Positions 8,174-16,135 of a stretch of DNA of 29,604 bases are shown here, piece by piece (positions within the stretch are counted from its first letter, which is position 1; every line of letters begins with the position of its first letter). The notes beneath the pieces were generated by a model that was not told where the DNA came from, did no database searches, and saw nothing but the letters and a program-made list of their open reading frames with translations. The position numbers and the translations under genes were made by a program. The DNA lies in contig CAZAYP010000069.1 of assembly GCA_964489425.1 (NCBI GenBank), forward strand, positions 1 through 29,604, in the 5' to 3' direction. This stretch comes from CAZAYP01 sp964489425 [NCBI: uncultured Verrucomicrobiota bacterium]. Its GTDB lineage: Bacteria; Verrucomicrobiota; Kiritimatiellia; RZYC01.

Positions 8174-8802
8174 GGCGCGCCCGGCTCCCGCCACAGCTCC
8201 TTGCGCGCCAGGAACGCGAGGATATTTACAGAGATCCGCTCCATGTCGAGGAGGATGGTCTCCACCCGCCCGATCAGGAAATTATACCCGGCATACGCGG
8301 GGATCGCGATGGCCAGGCCGGTGGCCGTGGTCACCAGGGCCTGCCACAAGCCTTCGCCGAGATCGCCAGCCTGCAGCAGGGGCGCGTGGCGCTGCATGGA
8401 GAGAAACATCTGGATCATGCCCAGCACCGTGCCCAGCAGGCCCAGCAGCGGGCTGATCTTGGCGATCGTTCCCAGCAGGTTGAGGTTGCGTTCCAGGCGC
8501 GGCACCTCGGCCAGGCCGGCTTCCTCGATGGCTTTCTGGATCTCCTCCTTGGGCTCGTCGTAGTGCAGCACCGCCGCGCGGACGATCGAGGCCACCGGCC
8601 CGGGGGTTTCGTCGCAGATGCTGATGGCCTCGGCGATGTTGCCGCGGCGAACGATGTTGAAGATGCCCTTGAGGAAGTCGTCCGACTTGATCTGGGCGCG
8701 GTGCAAATGGAACAGGCGCTCCAGGAACACCATCACCGCCACCACGGCCGTCACGGCCAGCACCCACATGACCGGCCCACCCTTGTTCAACAATTCCAGC
8801 AT
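8170..8802 (-). CDS. exbB: ExbB/TolQ/MotA-family proton-channel protein
   Basis: This is a 210-residue inner-membrane protein. It has an N-terminal helix (PVMWVLAVTAVVAVMVFLER), a cytoplasmic loop rich in charged helices, then ISPLLGLLGTVLGMIQMF and LVTTATGLAIAIPAYAGYNFL, the two conserved helices of the ExbB/TolQ family. With ExbD it forms the pentamer-dimer proton channel that powers TonB-like or Tol transport. The ribosome site is AGGGGAAA, 8 nt before the ATG. It lies 44 nt after the TPR gene and is coupled to exbD by a 4-nt overlap. Confidence 0.93.
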   Translation of the reverse strand: MLELLNKGGPVMWVLAVTAVVAVMVFLERLFHLHRAQIKSDDFLKGIFNIVRRGNIAEAISICDETPGPVASIVRAAVLHYDEPKEEIQKAIEEAGLAEVPRLERNLNLLGTIAKISPLLGLLGTVLGMIQMFLSMQRHAPLLQAGDLGEGLWQALVTTATGLAIAIPAYAGYNFLIGRVETILLDMERISVNILAFLARKELWREPGAP

Positions 8803-8846
8803 AAGCGTTTCCCCTGGTTGCGCCGCGGCGGCCGGCCGCGGCCCGG

Positions 8847-11432
8847 CTATTTAAGAAGCTCCCCTTTTTTCAGCCGCACGTTGCGGATGCGGTCCTGGGC
8901 TTCGCCCGCCGCGGGCACCTCGGCCTGGGCCACCCGCTGGTAAATCCGGACCGCCTGGCGCCACTGCCCGGCGCCCTCCTCCAGCGCGCCGGCGGCGAAC
9001 GCCGCGCGCGTGAACCAAAGGGCCGCGGCGGCATCGCGAGGCCGGGGATCATTGACGAAATCATACACCACACTAATGTAGTCCTCGAGCGCCGCGCGCG
9101 GCTGGTTCATCTGCTCCTTGCAGCGGCCGATCTTGTAGCGCGCCTGGAGCTTGAAGGCCCACGGCGTATCCAGGCGGCCGAGCACCTCCTCGTACGCGGC
9201 GAGGGCTTCCTTGTAGCGCGCGGGGTCCTCGGCGCCCAGCGTGAACTTGCAGTCGCCGATCCGGCCATGGGCCGCCGCAGCCAGGTCGCCCTGGGGATAC
9301 TTGTTGCGCACTTCCTCGAACGCCAGGATGGCGCCGGCAAACTGGCCCAGCTCGGTCAGCACGTCGCCCTGGGCAAAGCGCGTTTCCGCCAGCCTGGGAT
9401 GGTCCGGATACGCCTGGGAAAACTTGTTGAAATACTCCATGGCGCGCAGGTATTGCTTCTGCGCCATCGCCGAGCGGCCCGCCCAGAACAGGGCTTCCGG
9501 CGCCAGCCCGGCGTCCGGGTGCTGTTCGGCGAGGCGCGCGAACCAGCGTTCCGCCGCCGCGGGATCGCCGTGGTTGTAGTAATACTCCGCCAGCCAGAAA
9601 TTGACCTCCTGGGCCCAGGGCGATTGCGGGTACTGCTTGAGAAAGGCGCGGCACAGCAGCAGGGCCTGCTGGTCCTCGCCCATCAGGTAGAGGCACCAGC
9701 CGCGCATGAAGTGGGCCTGCTCGGCCAGCGGGGTGCGGGGCTGGCACGCGATAACCTGCTCGAAATCGCCCAGGGCCTCCTTGAACCCGCCCAGCCGGTA
9801 GCGCACCAGGCCGCGGCCCTGGAAAGCCCGGCACACGGCCGCGCCGTTGGTCTGGCCACGCAGGATCTCGTCGTAGATGGCGAGGGCCTCGGTCCAGTCG
9901 CCCAGTTCCTCGCGCAGGGCCGCGCGCCGGAAAGCGGCCTGCTCGGCCCACAGGCTGCCCGAGTACTCGGTTTCCACCTGGCGCAGGGTGGCGGAAGCGG
10001 CGTCCTGGCTGCCCAGCTGGGCCTGGCACTCGGCGACCTGCAGCAGCAGGCGCGGGGCGGTGGCCAACCCGGCGTGCCGGCCGCGGGCCAGCTCGTATTT
10101 TTCCAAGGCCCCCTGGAACTGCCGGTCCGCAAACAAGGCGTCCGCCGCGCGCCAGAGCGCTTCCGCCTGCTCGACCGGGTTGGTGTAGAGCGCGGCGGCC
10201 TTGTCGAGGGCCGCGGCCGCCTCCGCATAGCGTTCCAGCAGGAACAGGCCCATGCCCTTGCCGGACAGGGCCGCGGCCCGGCCGGCCGGGTCGGCAAAGG
10301 CGTCCAGGTAAAACTGGTATTCCCGGATCGCGGCCGCGCCGCGGCCGGACGCCAGGAGCTGCGCGGCCATGCGCAGTTGCACGGCGGCCGCCGCGGGATC
10401 CCCGCCGTGCAGGCTGATCCAGTCGTGCAACCGGGCCACCCCCTCCTCCAGCGTGCCGGCATTGATCAGCGCCTGGGCATGCGCCAGGAGCGCCCGCTTC
10501 TCGAACTCCGGCTCACCCTCCAGGGCCACGGCCCGGCTCGCGTTGGACACCGCGGCCGGCCAGTTGGTCTCGGCGGCGGCCAGCTGCGCCAGCCCGAGCC
10601 AGGCCTCGCCGCGCAGTCCCGGCTGCAGTTCCGCGGCCACGGCCAGGCGTTCCAGCCAGGTCCGCGCCACGTCCGGGCGCCCGTCCTCGCCCGCGAGTTG
10701 CGCCAACTGCCAGCAAGCTTGCTGGCCGGCGGGCGTGGCCATGGCATCGGCCAGCCCGGTCAGCAGGGATTCCGCCTCGGGGCGCTGGTCCAGCAGCACC
10801 AGCAGCCCGGCCAGGGTCACCTGGCGGTCGGGCGCCAGGTTGGTGGATGTGGCCAGGCCGCTCGCGGCCAGCTTGCGCGCCGCGTCCGGGCGCCCGTTTT
10901 CATATTCGCCGCGCACGCGCAACAGCCAGGCGTCCTGCTCCCGGCCGGCATCCAGGCCGGCGGCCGGCAGATCCGCCAGCAGTTGGAGCGCATCCGCCCA
11001 CCGGGCCTGGGCCGCCGCCACCCGCGCCTTCCACAGCGTAAAATCCGCGCGCTGCGCCGGCCCGTGGGCGTCCCGGCGGTAACGGTCCAGCACGGCATCG
11101 GCCGCGGCATAGTCCTGCCCGGCGCACAGCGCCTGGGCCAGGCCCAGCGCGGCGGCCGGCACGTCCGCCCCGGTCGGGGGCTGGTCAAGGTAATCCCGGA
11201 ACCGCTGGGCCGCCTGCGTGGGAAACCCATCGGCCAGAGCCTGCCAGCCGGCGTCCGCCAGGCGTTCAGGGGGTATGCCCGCGGCCGGATCCGGCTGCGC
11301 CGTGGCCAGCATGGGGGCCAGGGCCAGCGCCAGGCACCAGGCGCGCCACCGCCCGCCGCCGGGCCGCGCCCGACGCGCGGACGGGATCGGGGCGGGTTCC
11401 CGCGGGACGCTGAGTATGCATCGTGTCCGCAT
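8847..11432 (-). CDS. Large exported TPR-repeat protein
   Basis: This protein is about 861 residues from the ATG at 11432. A TTG at 11456 overlapping the UGPase stop (TTGA) is an alternative start that would add 8 residues. An Arg-rich n-region and a hydrophobic stretch (AWCLALALAPMLATAQ) suggest export, with cleavage after ATA or TAQ. The rest is a chain of helical pairs with TPR spacing and signature residues, e.g. ALGLAQALCAGQDYAAADAV, ALSGKGMGLFLLERYAEAAA, LFWAGRSAMAQKQYLRAMEY and ARYKIGRCKEQMNQPRAALE. It ends at LKKGELLK. Similar periplasmic TPR proteins next to ExbB/ExbD are common in Verrucomicrobia and Bacteroidetes, where they probably scaffold envelope complexes. The specific client is unknown. 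Confidence 0.85.
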   Translation of the reverse strand: MRTRCILSVPREPAPIPSARRARPGGGRWRAWCLALALAPMLATAQPDPAAGIPPERLADAGWQALADGFPTQAAQRFRDYLDQPPTGADVPAAALGLAQALCAGQDYAAADAVLDRYRRDAHGPAQRADFTLWKARVAAAQARWADALQLLADLPAAGLDAGREQDAWLLRVRGEYENGRPDAARKLAASGLATSTNLAPDRQVTLAGLLVLLDQRPEAESLLTGLADAMATPAGQQACWQLAQLAGEDGRPDVARTWLERLAVAAELQPGLRGEAWLGLAQLAAAETNWPAAVSNASRAVALEGEPEFEKRALLAHAQALINAGTLEEGVARLHDWISLHGGDPAAAAVQLRMAAQLLASGRGAAAIREYQFYLDAFADPAGRAAALSGKGMGLFLLERYAEAAAALDKAAALYTNPVEQAEALWRAADALFADRQFQGALEKYELARGRHAGLATAPRLLLQVAECQAQLGSQDAASATLRQVETEYSGSLWAEQAAFRRAALREELGDWTEALAIYDEILRGQTNGAAVCRAFQGRGLVRYRLGGFKEALGDFEQVIACQPRTPLAEQAHFMRGWCLYLMGEDQQALLLCRAFLKQYPQSPWAQEVNFWLAEYYYNHGDPAAAERWFARLAEQHPDAGLAPEALFWAGRSAMAQKQYLRAMEYFNKFSQAYPDHPRLAETRFAQGDVLTELGQFAGAILAFEEVRNKYPQGDLAAAAHGRIGDCKFTLGAEDPARYKEALAAYEEVLGRLDTPWAFKLQARYKIGRCKEQMNQPRAALEDYISVVYDFVNDPRPRDAAAALWFTRAAFAAGALEEGAGQWRQAVRIYQRVAQAEVPAAGEAQDRIRNVRLKKGELLK

Positions 11433-11452
11433 GCGGATCAACGGGCCGGCGG

Positions 11453-12871
11453 TCAACGCTGCTTGAACACGGTGCCGGCCGGAACCAGCAAGGGATGGCG
11501 GGTCTGGTTGCGCAAGGAAACCCGGCCCACGCAGGCCACCTCGCGCTCAAAATAATAATCCCCCGCAACGCTCATTTGCTCGCAGTCCACCAGCGCGGGC
11601 GCGCCCTCCAGGAACCGGTTCTTGAATTCGCCGAAATTGCGGAAATAGGCAGGATCCAGGTCAATGTAAATGGGCGGGCCCTGGCGGCGAGGGTTCACCA
11701 CAACGTTTTGCTCGGCGTTCAGCACGTAGGCATCCGACCACAAAGCCAGGAGATCGTTGGTGGTTTTGATGGGCAGGAAGCGGCAGCGCGACACCCGCAG
11801 GGCCCTGGCCCCCGGGAACGAGCCGATGGCCGCGCCCATGGCGGTTTCGAGCTGGAGCACCGGCGTGGACGACGCCTCGAGGGGATTCGCGGTCTTGGCA
11901 TTGACAATCAGCGGCAGGTCCAGCCAGCCGCCCGCGCGCTCCAGCAACTCCGCCAGGCGGCCCAGGTGCACCCAGAGGTTGTTGGTATTAAAGAAGCGAT
12001 GCCGGGTAATGTCCTGGAAATCGGCCAGGTCTTCGGGCGGACATTGCGCAGCCTCGCGCAGCAGCAGCCGCCCATCCCGCGTCCGGCACAGGTGCCCGCC
12101 TTTCTTGTCCATCGGGGTCCGGTCGGTAACCTCCATCAGGAACGGGATCTTTTCGCGGGCGACATAGTCGAGGATGGCGGGATCCAGCGTGGCGCCCAGA
12201 TTGTCGGAATTGGCCACAAACGCATACTCGAACCCGGAAGCCAGCAACTGCCGCAGCAAACCCGTCCGATGCAAGAGGGGATACAGGTCGCCATGGCCCG
12301 GGGGCGCCCATTCCCAGTCCGGCTGGCCCGGGACGGTCACCGGGGTCAAATCATCCCGGCGGATGCGCGGGACGCGGTGCTGGCAGATGGCGCAGGGCAG
12401 GTCAGACTGGCCCGCCAGCAGGTCGGAATAGCGCGCCACATGCGCCTGGGATGCGGCGTGGGTGGCATAGCTGTCCATGAGCAGCAGCGGCACCCGCGCC
12501 CGGGTTTCTTTCCGCATCCACAGGATATGGCGGATCAGGATATCCAGAAAGCTCAAGCCGTCCTTGGCCGGGATCAGGGACTTGGTCTGCTGCAGGCCCA
12601 TGCTGGTGCCCAGGCCGCCGTTGAGCTTGATCACCACCACCCGGTCGAGCATCCCGCGGCCCGCGGGCGCGGACAGGTTGGCGCCTTCGACCACCGGGAC
12701 ATCCTCCCCGATGGCCGCGGCGGGAACCAGGTCGTGCTGCTGCTCGACCAGCTTGTGGTAATAATGGCGGAACCAATCCAGCAGGACCGCCGGCGCGCCA
12801 TCCGCCTGCATGCGCTGGATAAACGGCGCGCAGCGCAACTGGAATTTATCATCAAATGTTTGCGCTTTCAT
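11453..12871 (-). CDS. UTP--glucose-1-phosphate uridylyltransferase, eukaryotic-type (UDPGP family)
   Basis: It makes UDP-glucose from UTP and glucose-1-phosphate. From MKAQTF at 12871 it is 472 residues; in-frame ATGs at 12898 and 12925 would add 9 or 18. The nucleotide-binding loop is VVIKLNGGLGTSMGLQQTKS followed by LIPAKDGLSFLDILIRH. The line then runs through LLLMDSYATH, WAPPGHGDLYPLL, FVANSDNLGATLDPAILDYV, KKGGHLCR and FNTNNLWVHL, and then NPLEASSTPVLQLETAMGAAI and FLPIKTTNDLLALWSDAYVL. All of these are UGP2-like and unlike the short bacterial GalU type. It heads the minus-strand unit and is divergent from a beta-phosphoglucomutase-like gene 102 nt away, which suggests linked sugar-phosphate metabolism. 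No clear promoter was found. Confidence 0.92.
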   Translation of the reverse strand: MKAQTFDDKFQLRCAPFIQRMQADGAPAVLLDWFRHYYHKLVEQQHDLVPAAAIGEDVPVVEGANLSAPAGRGMLDRVVVIKLNGGLGTSMGLQQTKSLIPAKDGLSFLDILIRHILWMRKETRARVPLLLMDSYATHAASQAHVARYSDLLAGQSDLPCAICQHRVPRIRRDDLTPVTVPGQPDWEWAPPGHGDLYPLLHRTGLLRQLLASGFEYAFVANSDNLGATLDPAILDYVAREKIPFLMEVTDRTPMDKKGGHLCRTRDGRLLLREAAQCPPEDLADFQDITRHRFFNTNNLWVHLGRLAELLERAGGWLDLPLIVNAKTANPLEASSTPVLQLETAMGAAIGSFPGARALRVSRCRFLPIKTTNDLLALWSDAYVLNAEQNVVVNPRRQGPPIYIDLDPAYFRNFGEFKNRFLEGAPALVDCEQMSVAGDYYFEREVACVGRVSLRNQTRHPLLVPAGTVFKQR

Positions 12872-12972
12872 CGGCAGGATAGTATCAGTTTCGGGCATGG
12901 ACGACGCAAGCAAAACCGGCAGCAATTTAGCGGGGCTTAAGCCCGTGACGGACCGACCCGGGGAACTCCGCG

Positions 12973-13650
12973 ATGCTCGCGGCCGTCATTTTTGATTTTG
13001 ACGGCGTAATTGCCGACACCGAACCGCTGCACTGGGCGGCTTTCGAACAAGTCTTCGCGCCCCATGGCCTGAACATGTCGTGGGAGGAGTACGTGCGGGA
13101 CTATATCGGGTTTGACGATCGCGAGGTTGTGCGCAACCGCTTTACGCGGGCCGGGTACCAGCCCGAGGCGGAACTGATAGATGTGCTGGCCGCCAAGGCC
13201 AAGGCCTTCGTCGAACTGGCCCGCCGGCAGCCGCCCACCCCCTACCCCGGCGTGCTACGCCTGATCGCCACCATCGCGGAAGCCCTGCCGCTGGGCTTGT
13301 GCAGCGGCGCGCTGCGCAGCGATCTGCAGCCCATCCTGGAAGCCCTTGGCGTGTGGGACAAGTTTGACGCCGTGGTTACCGCTGAAGAAGTGCCCCGCAG
13401 CAAGCCCGACCCGCGGTGTTATGAGCTGTGCATCAAAAAACTCCAGGTCCTGTTCCCGGATGCCGGGATCCAGCCCGGCTGCACCGTGGCGATTGAAGAC
13501 ACGCCGGCCGGCATCGCCGCCGCCACCGGGGCCGGCCTGCGGGTTCTGGCCGTGACCCATACCCACCCATCCACGGCCTTGCAGGCAGGCGCCGTGGTTT
13601 CTACGTTGGAAGCCGTCAGCCTCGATCAACTGGCCGGATTAACGGCATAG
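12973..13650 (+). CDS. HAD-superfamily phosphatase / beta-phosphoglucomutase-like
   Basis: This is a 225-residue HAD subfamily IA enzyme. Motif I is FDFDGVIADTEPLH (nucleophile Asp and acid/base Asp, residues 8-21). A helical cap follows, then motif II as LCSGA (about residue 113), motif III Lys in EVPRSKPDP, and motif IV in VAIEDTPAGIAAATGAG. The DGVIADTE motif and the cap resemble beta-phosphoglucomutases and sugar-phosphate phosphatases. Which of these it is cannot be decided from the sequence. It faces away from UGPase, and the pair would connect glucose-1-phosphate chemistry. A 12-bp palindrome, GGGCTTAAGCCC (12933-12944), lies between the two genes. Confidence 0.87.
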   Translation: MLAAVIFDFDGVIADTEPLHWAAFEQVFAPHGLNMSWEEYVRDYIGFDDREVVRNRFTRAGYQPEAELIDVLAAKAKAFVELARRQPPTPYPGVLRLIATIAEALPLGLCSGALRSDLQPILEALGVWDKFDAVVTAEEVPRSKPDPRCYELCIKKLQVLFPDAGIQPGCTVAIEDTPAGIAAATGAGLRVLAVTHTHPSTALQAGAVVSTLEAVSLDQLAGLTA

Positions 13651-13728
13651 CCCCCCACCGAGTGGTGCGCGCGGCGGGTAGCCGGCCGATAAGAGAACAC
13701 GGCCCGGTCTCCCTGCCTGACCCAAGCC

Positions 13729-13998
13729 CTAGGGTTGGGCGAAATCGCCCGTTGCGCCCAGCGACCAATTCTTCGGTGCCAACTCCGGATCCTCCTGATC
13801 CGGATCCGCCTCCGGCGCCTCCTCGATGGGCAACTGGTCAGCCACCTGCACAATACTCGGTGCCATTGGAACCGAGATCCCCGGTCCCACCGGCGCGGCC
13901 GCAAATCCCCACGCGGCCAGGCGCTCCTGGTGCCAGCCAATAAGAAACAAGGTCCCCAGGATGATGACCAGGCAGACAATTTTTATGCTATCCGGCAT
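13729..13998 (-). CDS. Small single-pass membrane or exported protein, unknown
   Basis: This 89-residue protein has a hydrophobic N-terminus (SIKIVCLVIILGTLFLIGW) and no clear cleavage site, so it is probably anchored. The rest is short and acidic with a Pro/Glu/Asp-rich section (IEEAPEADPDQEDPELAPKN). I recognise no family. It starts 19 nt after the stop of the DNA-binding-like gene upstream and is probably in the same transcript. No strong ribosome site is visible before the ATG. Confidence 0.5.
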   Translation of the reverse strand: MPDSIKIVCLVIILGTLFLIGWHQERLAAWGFAAAPVGPGISVPMAPSIVQVADQLPIEEAPEADPDQEDPELAPKNWSLGATGDFAQP

Positions 13999-14017
13999 GA
14001 TAAACCAGGGAATGTTG

Positions 14018-14503
14018 CTATTGTTTGGCCACCAGCAGTATTTCCGCCTTGGTCATCCTCTGGCCACGGCGCAGGCCGCCCAGGTACTGGCGTAATTCTT
14101 CAATTAATTTCTTATCCAGCGGGTTATGCGGCGGCTCGTGTTCCAGTTTGTCGAGCAGCGCCACCTCCAAGGCTTCCAGCGTAGTTCCGGGCGGAATGGT
14201 AAGAATGAAACGGTCGGGAGATATTTCCGCCAGGCGCAGCAACGGGATGCTCGCCAAGTAACGGCTGGGCCCGACCACGATCAGCGCCAGGCCCGACCCG
14301 ACGCTGGCCAACTCGATCGGGGCGGCCGGCTCCGTAACTGCGCCAGCCATGGCCGCAGTGGCCATGACAATGGCTTTGGCGCGATCCGGGTTGATGCGCC
14401 CCAACTGCTCCAAGGTCCGGAGCGGCAACGTGACCGTGATGGGCTTGCGCGGTTCGCGGAACTTGGGTGGTCTCCCGCCAGCGTGTTTTGAATTGCTCAT
14501 CAT
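14018..14503 (-). CDS. Putative DNA-binding protein of ribbon-helix-helix character
   Basis: This is a 161-residue protein; ATG at 14503 or 14500. The first 50 residues are basic with GGRPPKFREPRKPITVTLPL, then RTLEQLGRINPDRAKAIVMA. That is a strand followed by two helices, as in ribbon-helix-helix regulators. The remaining part is a mixed domain (LALIVVGPSRYLASIPLLRL, FILTIPPGTTLEALEVALLD) ending in a basic helix (EELRQYLGGLRRGQRMTKAE). I do not recognise the family of the C-terminal domain. A promoter and a perfect inverted repeat lie just upstream, so autoregulation is plausible. This is inference. Confidence 0.55.
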   Translation of the reverse strand: MMSNSKHAGGRPPKFREPRKPITVTLPLRTLEQLGRINPDRAKAIVMATAAMAGAVTEPAAPIELASVGSGLALIVVGPSRYLASIPLLRLAEISPDRFILTIPPGTTLEALEVALLDKLEHEPPHNPLDKKLIEELRQYLGGLRRGQRMTKAEILLVAKQ

Positions 14504-14511
14504 GCGCCCCC

Positions 14512-14529
14512 AGATATCATGTAATATCT
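14512..14529. promoter_or_regulatory. Operator-like inverted repeat before the ribbon-helix-helix gene
   Basis: AGATAT, a 6-nt spacer (CATGTA) and ATATCT form a perfect inverted repeat. It lies 9 nt upstream of the minus-strand start codon and downstream of the predicted transcript start. A repressor bound there would block elongation or translation of its own gene. No second copy was seen. Confidence 0.4.
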
Positions 14530-14544
14530 TTTCATTATGTGGTT

Positions 14545-14573
14545 GTTTTAGAATAATAACACCTGCCCGTCAA
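14545..14573 (-). promoter_or_regulatory. Sigma70-type promoter for the 14503 gene
   Basis: On the minus strand, TTGACG (14568-14573) and TAAAAC (14545-14550) are separated by 17 nt. The expected transcript start is near 14538, about 35 nt before the start codon at 14503. Confidence 0.5.
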
Positions 14574-14591
14574 CCATGAATTGTAATTTTA

Positions 14592-14620
14592 TGGACAGCC
14601 TTGGGTCCAAGCCCTATATA
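14592..14620 (+). promoter_or_regulatory. Sigma70-type promoter for rnfEAB
   Basis: TGGACA (14592-14597) and TATATA (14615-14620) are separated by 17 nt, followed by AAAGGA and the rnfE ATG at 14655. It is back-to-back with the minus-strand promoter at 14545-14573, so the operon appears to begin here and not with missing upstream rnf genes. Confidence 0.5.
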
Positions 14621-14654
14621 TGAATGGTTTTGAATCCAAAAAGGAATGATGCTT

Positions 14655-15311
14655 ATGGCAAACGATGGACCCACACCGCAAGAGCGGTTCATTAACGGCA
14701 TCTTGCCGGAAAACCCGACGTATCGGCAGTTGCTGGGCTTGTGCCCGACCTTGGCAGTGACCAACTCCATGGAGGGCGCGGTCACCATGGCCGGGGCCGT
14801 GATGTTCGTGCTCGTGTGCTCCAACATCATGATCAGCGCGATCCGCCACCTGCTCAAGCCCCACTTGCGCATCCTGGTGTTTACCCTGACCATCGCGGCC
14901 TTCGTCACCGTGGCGGACCGGTTCCTGGCCGCTTATATGTATGACATGAGCAAGCAGTTGGGCCCTTATATCCCGCTGATCATTGTCAACTGCATCATCA
15001 TTGCCCGCTGCGAGGTGTGCGCCGCCAAGCAGGGGCTGGGCGCGTCGGCGGCCGACGCGGTGGGCCAGTCGCTGGGCTTTGCCCTGGGCCTGGCCAGCAT
15101 CGCCACGGTGCGCGAAATCCTGGGGTTCGGCACGTGGTTCGGCGTCTGGCTGGGCTGGCGCGTGATCCCGGAGGCCCCGGTGGAATACTGGTCCAACTGG
15201 GTGATCATGATCCTGCCGCCCGGCGCATTCCTGACCTTGGGCCTGCTGCTGGGGGCGGCCAACTGGATCGCGGCCCTCAAGGCGCAAAAACCCAACGCGG
15301 CCACGGCCTGA
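14655..15311 (+). CDS. rnfE: RnfE, membrane subunit of the Rnf complex
   Basis: This is a 218-residue integral membrane protein. I choose the ATG at 14655, preceded at 8-10 nt by AAAAAGGAA, over the ATGs at 14646 and 14649. It starts with [20 protein letters not shown], then [18 protein letters not shown], the hallmark first helix of RnfE/NqrD. Six hydrophobic helices follow, including [32 protein letters not shown] and [19 protein letters not shown]. Rnf couples ferredoxin oxidation with NAD+ reduction to pumping of Na+ or H+. RnfE pairs with RnfA, encoded 10 nt downstream; each half carries Cys residues that hold an intramembrane iron-sulfur centre in well-studied homologues. Confidence 0.93.
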   Translation: MANDGPTPQERFINGILPENPTYRQLLGLCPTLAVTNSMEGAVTMAGAVMFVLVCSNIMISAIRHLLKPHLRILVFTLTIAAFVTVADRFLAAYMYDMSKQLGPYIPLIIVNCIIIARCEVCAAKQGLGASAADAVGQSLGFALGLASIATVREILGFGTWFGVWLGWRVIPEAPVEYWSNWVIMILPPGAFLTLGLLLGAANWIAALKAQKPNAATA

Positions 15312-15321
15312 GGATATGACC

Positions 15322-16098
15322 ATGGACTATGTTCTTTCCCTGGTAGTGATGGCGATAACCACGGCGGTAATCAACAACGTCGTGCTGCACTTCTTCGTGG
15401 GCAACTGCCCGTTCATCGGCGTATCGCGCCGGGTGGATACGGCCTTTGGCATGGGCGCGGCCGTCACCTTCGTAACCGCGATCGCGGCCATCCTGAGCTG
15501 GCTGCTCACCTACTTCATCCTGGCCCCGGGCGCGCCGCTGACCATGCGGATCTGGCGCCTGGTCAGCCCCGGTTCGCAGGCGGTGATCGACCTCAGCGTG
15601 CTCAACTACATCATCTACATCTTCGTGATCGCGTGGGCGGTGCAGCTGGTGGAGATGTACGTGCGCAAGTATTTTCCGCCGCTGTACAAGGCGTTTGGCG
15701 TGTTCCTGCCGCTGATCACCACCAACTGCGTGATCCTGTTCGTGTGCCTGGAAATCATGAAGCACGTGTCCGGAGCCACGGGTCCCGACTTCTGGGGCCT
15801 CGACAAGGCCCTGGTATATGCGGTCGCCGCGGGGCTGGGATTCCTGCTGGCGATCGTCATCATGGCCGGCATCCGCGAGGAGCTGGACCACGCCGACGTC
15901 CCCAAGCCCCTGCAGGGACCGGGGATCACCCTCATCACCTCGGGCATCCTGGCGCTGGCCTTCATGGGGTTCACCGGCATCGACGCCACCCTGGCCAAGA
16001 AACTGGCCGCGCGCAAAGCGCCCCCCGCCACCGTGGCCGCGGTGGAAATCCGCGTGGCTGGCCCGCACACCGCGCCCGGCCACATACCCAGGCCATGA
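15322..16098 (+). CDS. rnfA: RnfA, membrane subunit of the Rnf complex
   Basis: The start at 15322 ([19 protein letters not shown]) has GAGGA 7 nt upstream; the ATG at 15316 is too close to it. The product is 258 residues against about 190 in most RnfA. Family elements are [72 protein letters not shown] and LAFMGFTGI. The extra length comes from a loop insertion after helix 2 ([18 protein letters not shown]) and a C-terminal tail after FTGI ([17 protein letters not shown] onward), which is rich in Ala/Pro and probably disordered. It acts with RnfE in the ion-translocating core. Confidence 0.92.
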   Translation: MDYVLSLVVMAITTAVINNVVLHFFVGNCPFIGVSRRVDTAFGMGAAVTFVTAIAAILSWLLTYFILAPGAPLTMRIWRLVSPGSQAVIDLSVLNYIIYIFVIAWAVQLVEMYVRKYFPPLYKAFGVFLPLITTNCVILFVCLEIMKHVSGATGPDFWGLDKALVYAVAAGLGFLLAIVIMAGIREELDHADVPKPLQGPGITLITSGILALAFMGFTGIDATLAKKLAARKAPPATVAAVEIRVAGPHTAPGHIPRP

Positions 16099-16135
16099 GC
16101 CAGCCGCCGGACCTTCGGAGCAAAGGAACCTGCCT

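Noticed and set aside
9267-11555. A 762-residue plus-strand open frame opposite the TPR gene, and similar long frames opposite comM and UGPase.
   Set aside because: They are antisense shadows produced by high GC at third codon positions; the opposite strand has clear family motifs.
13729-13751. A terminator hairpin (GGGCGAAATCGCCC) between the HAD gene and its convergent neighbour.
   Set aside because: It lies within the last codons of the minus-strand gene and no T-run follows on either strand.
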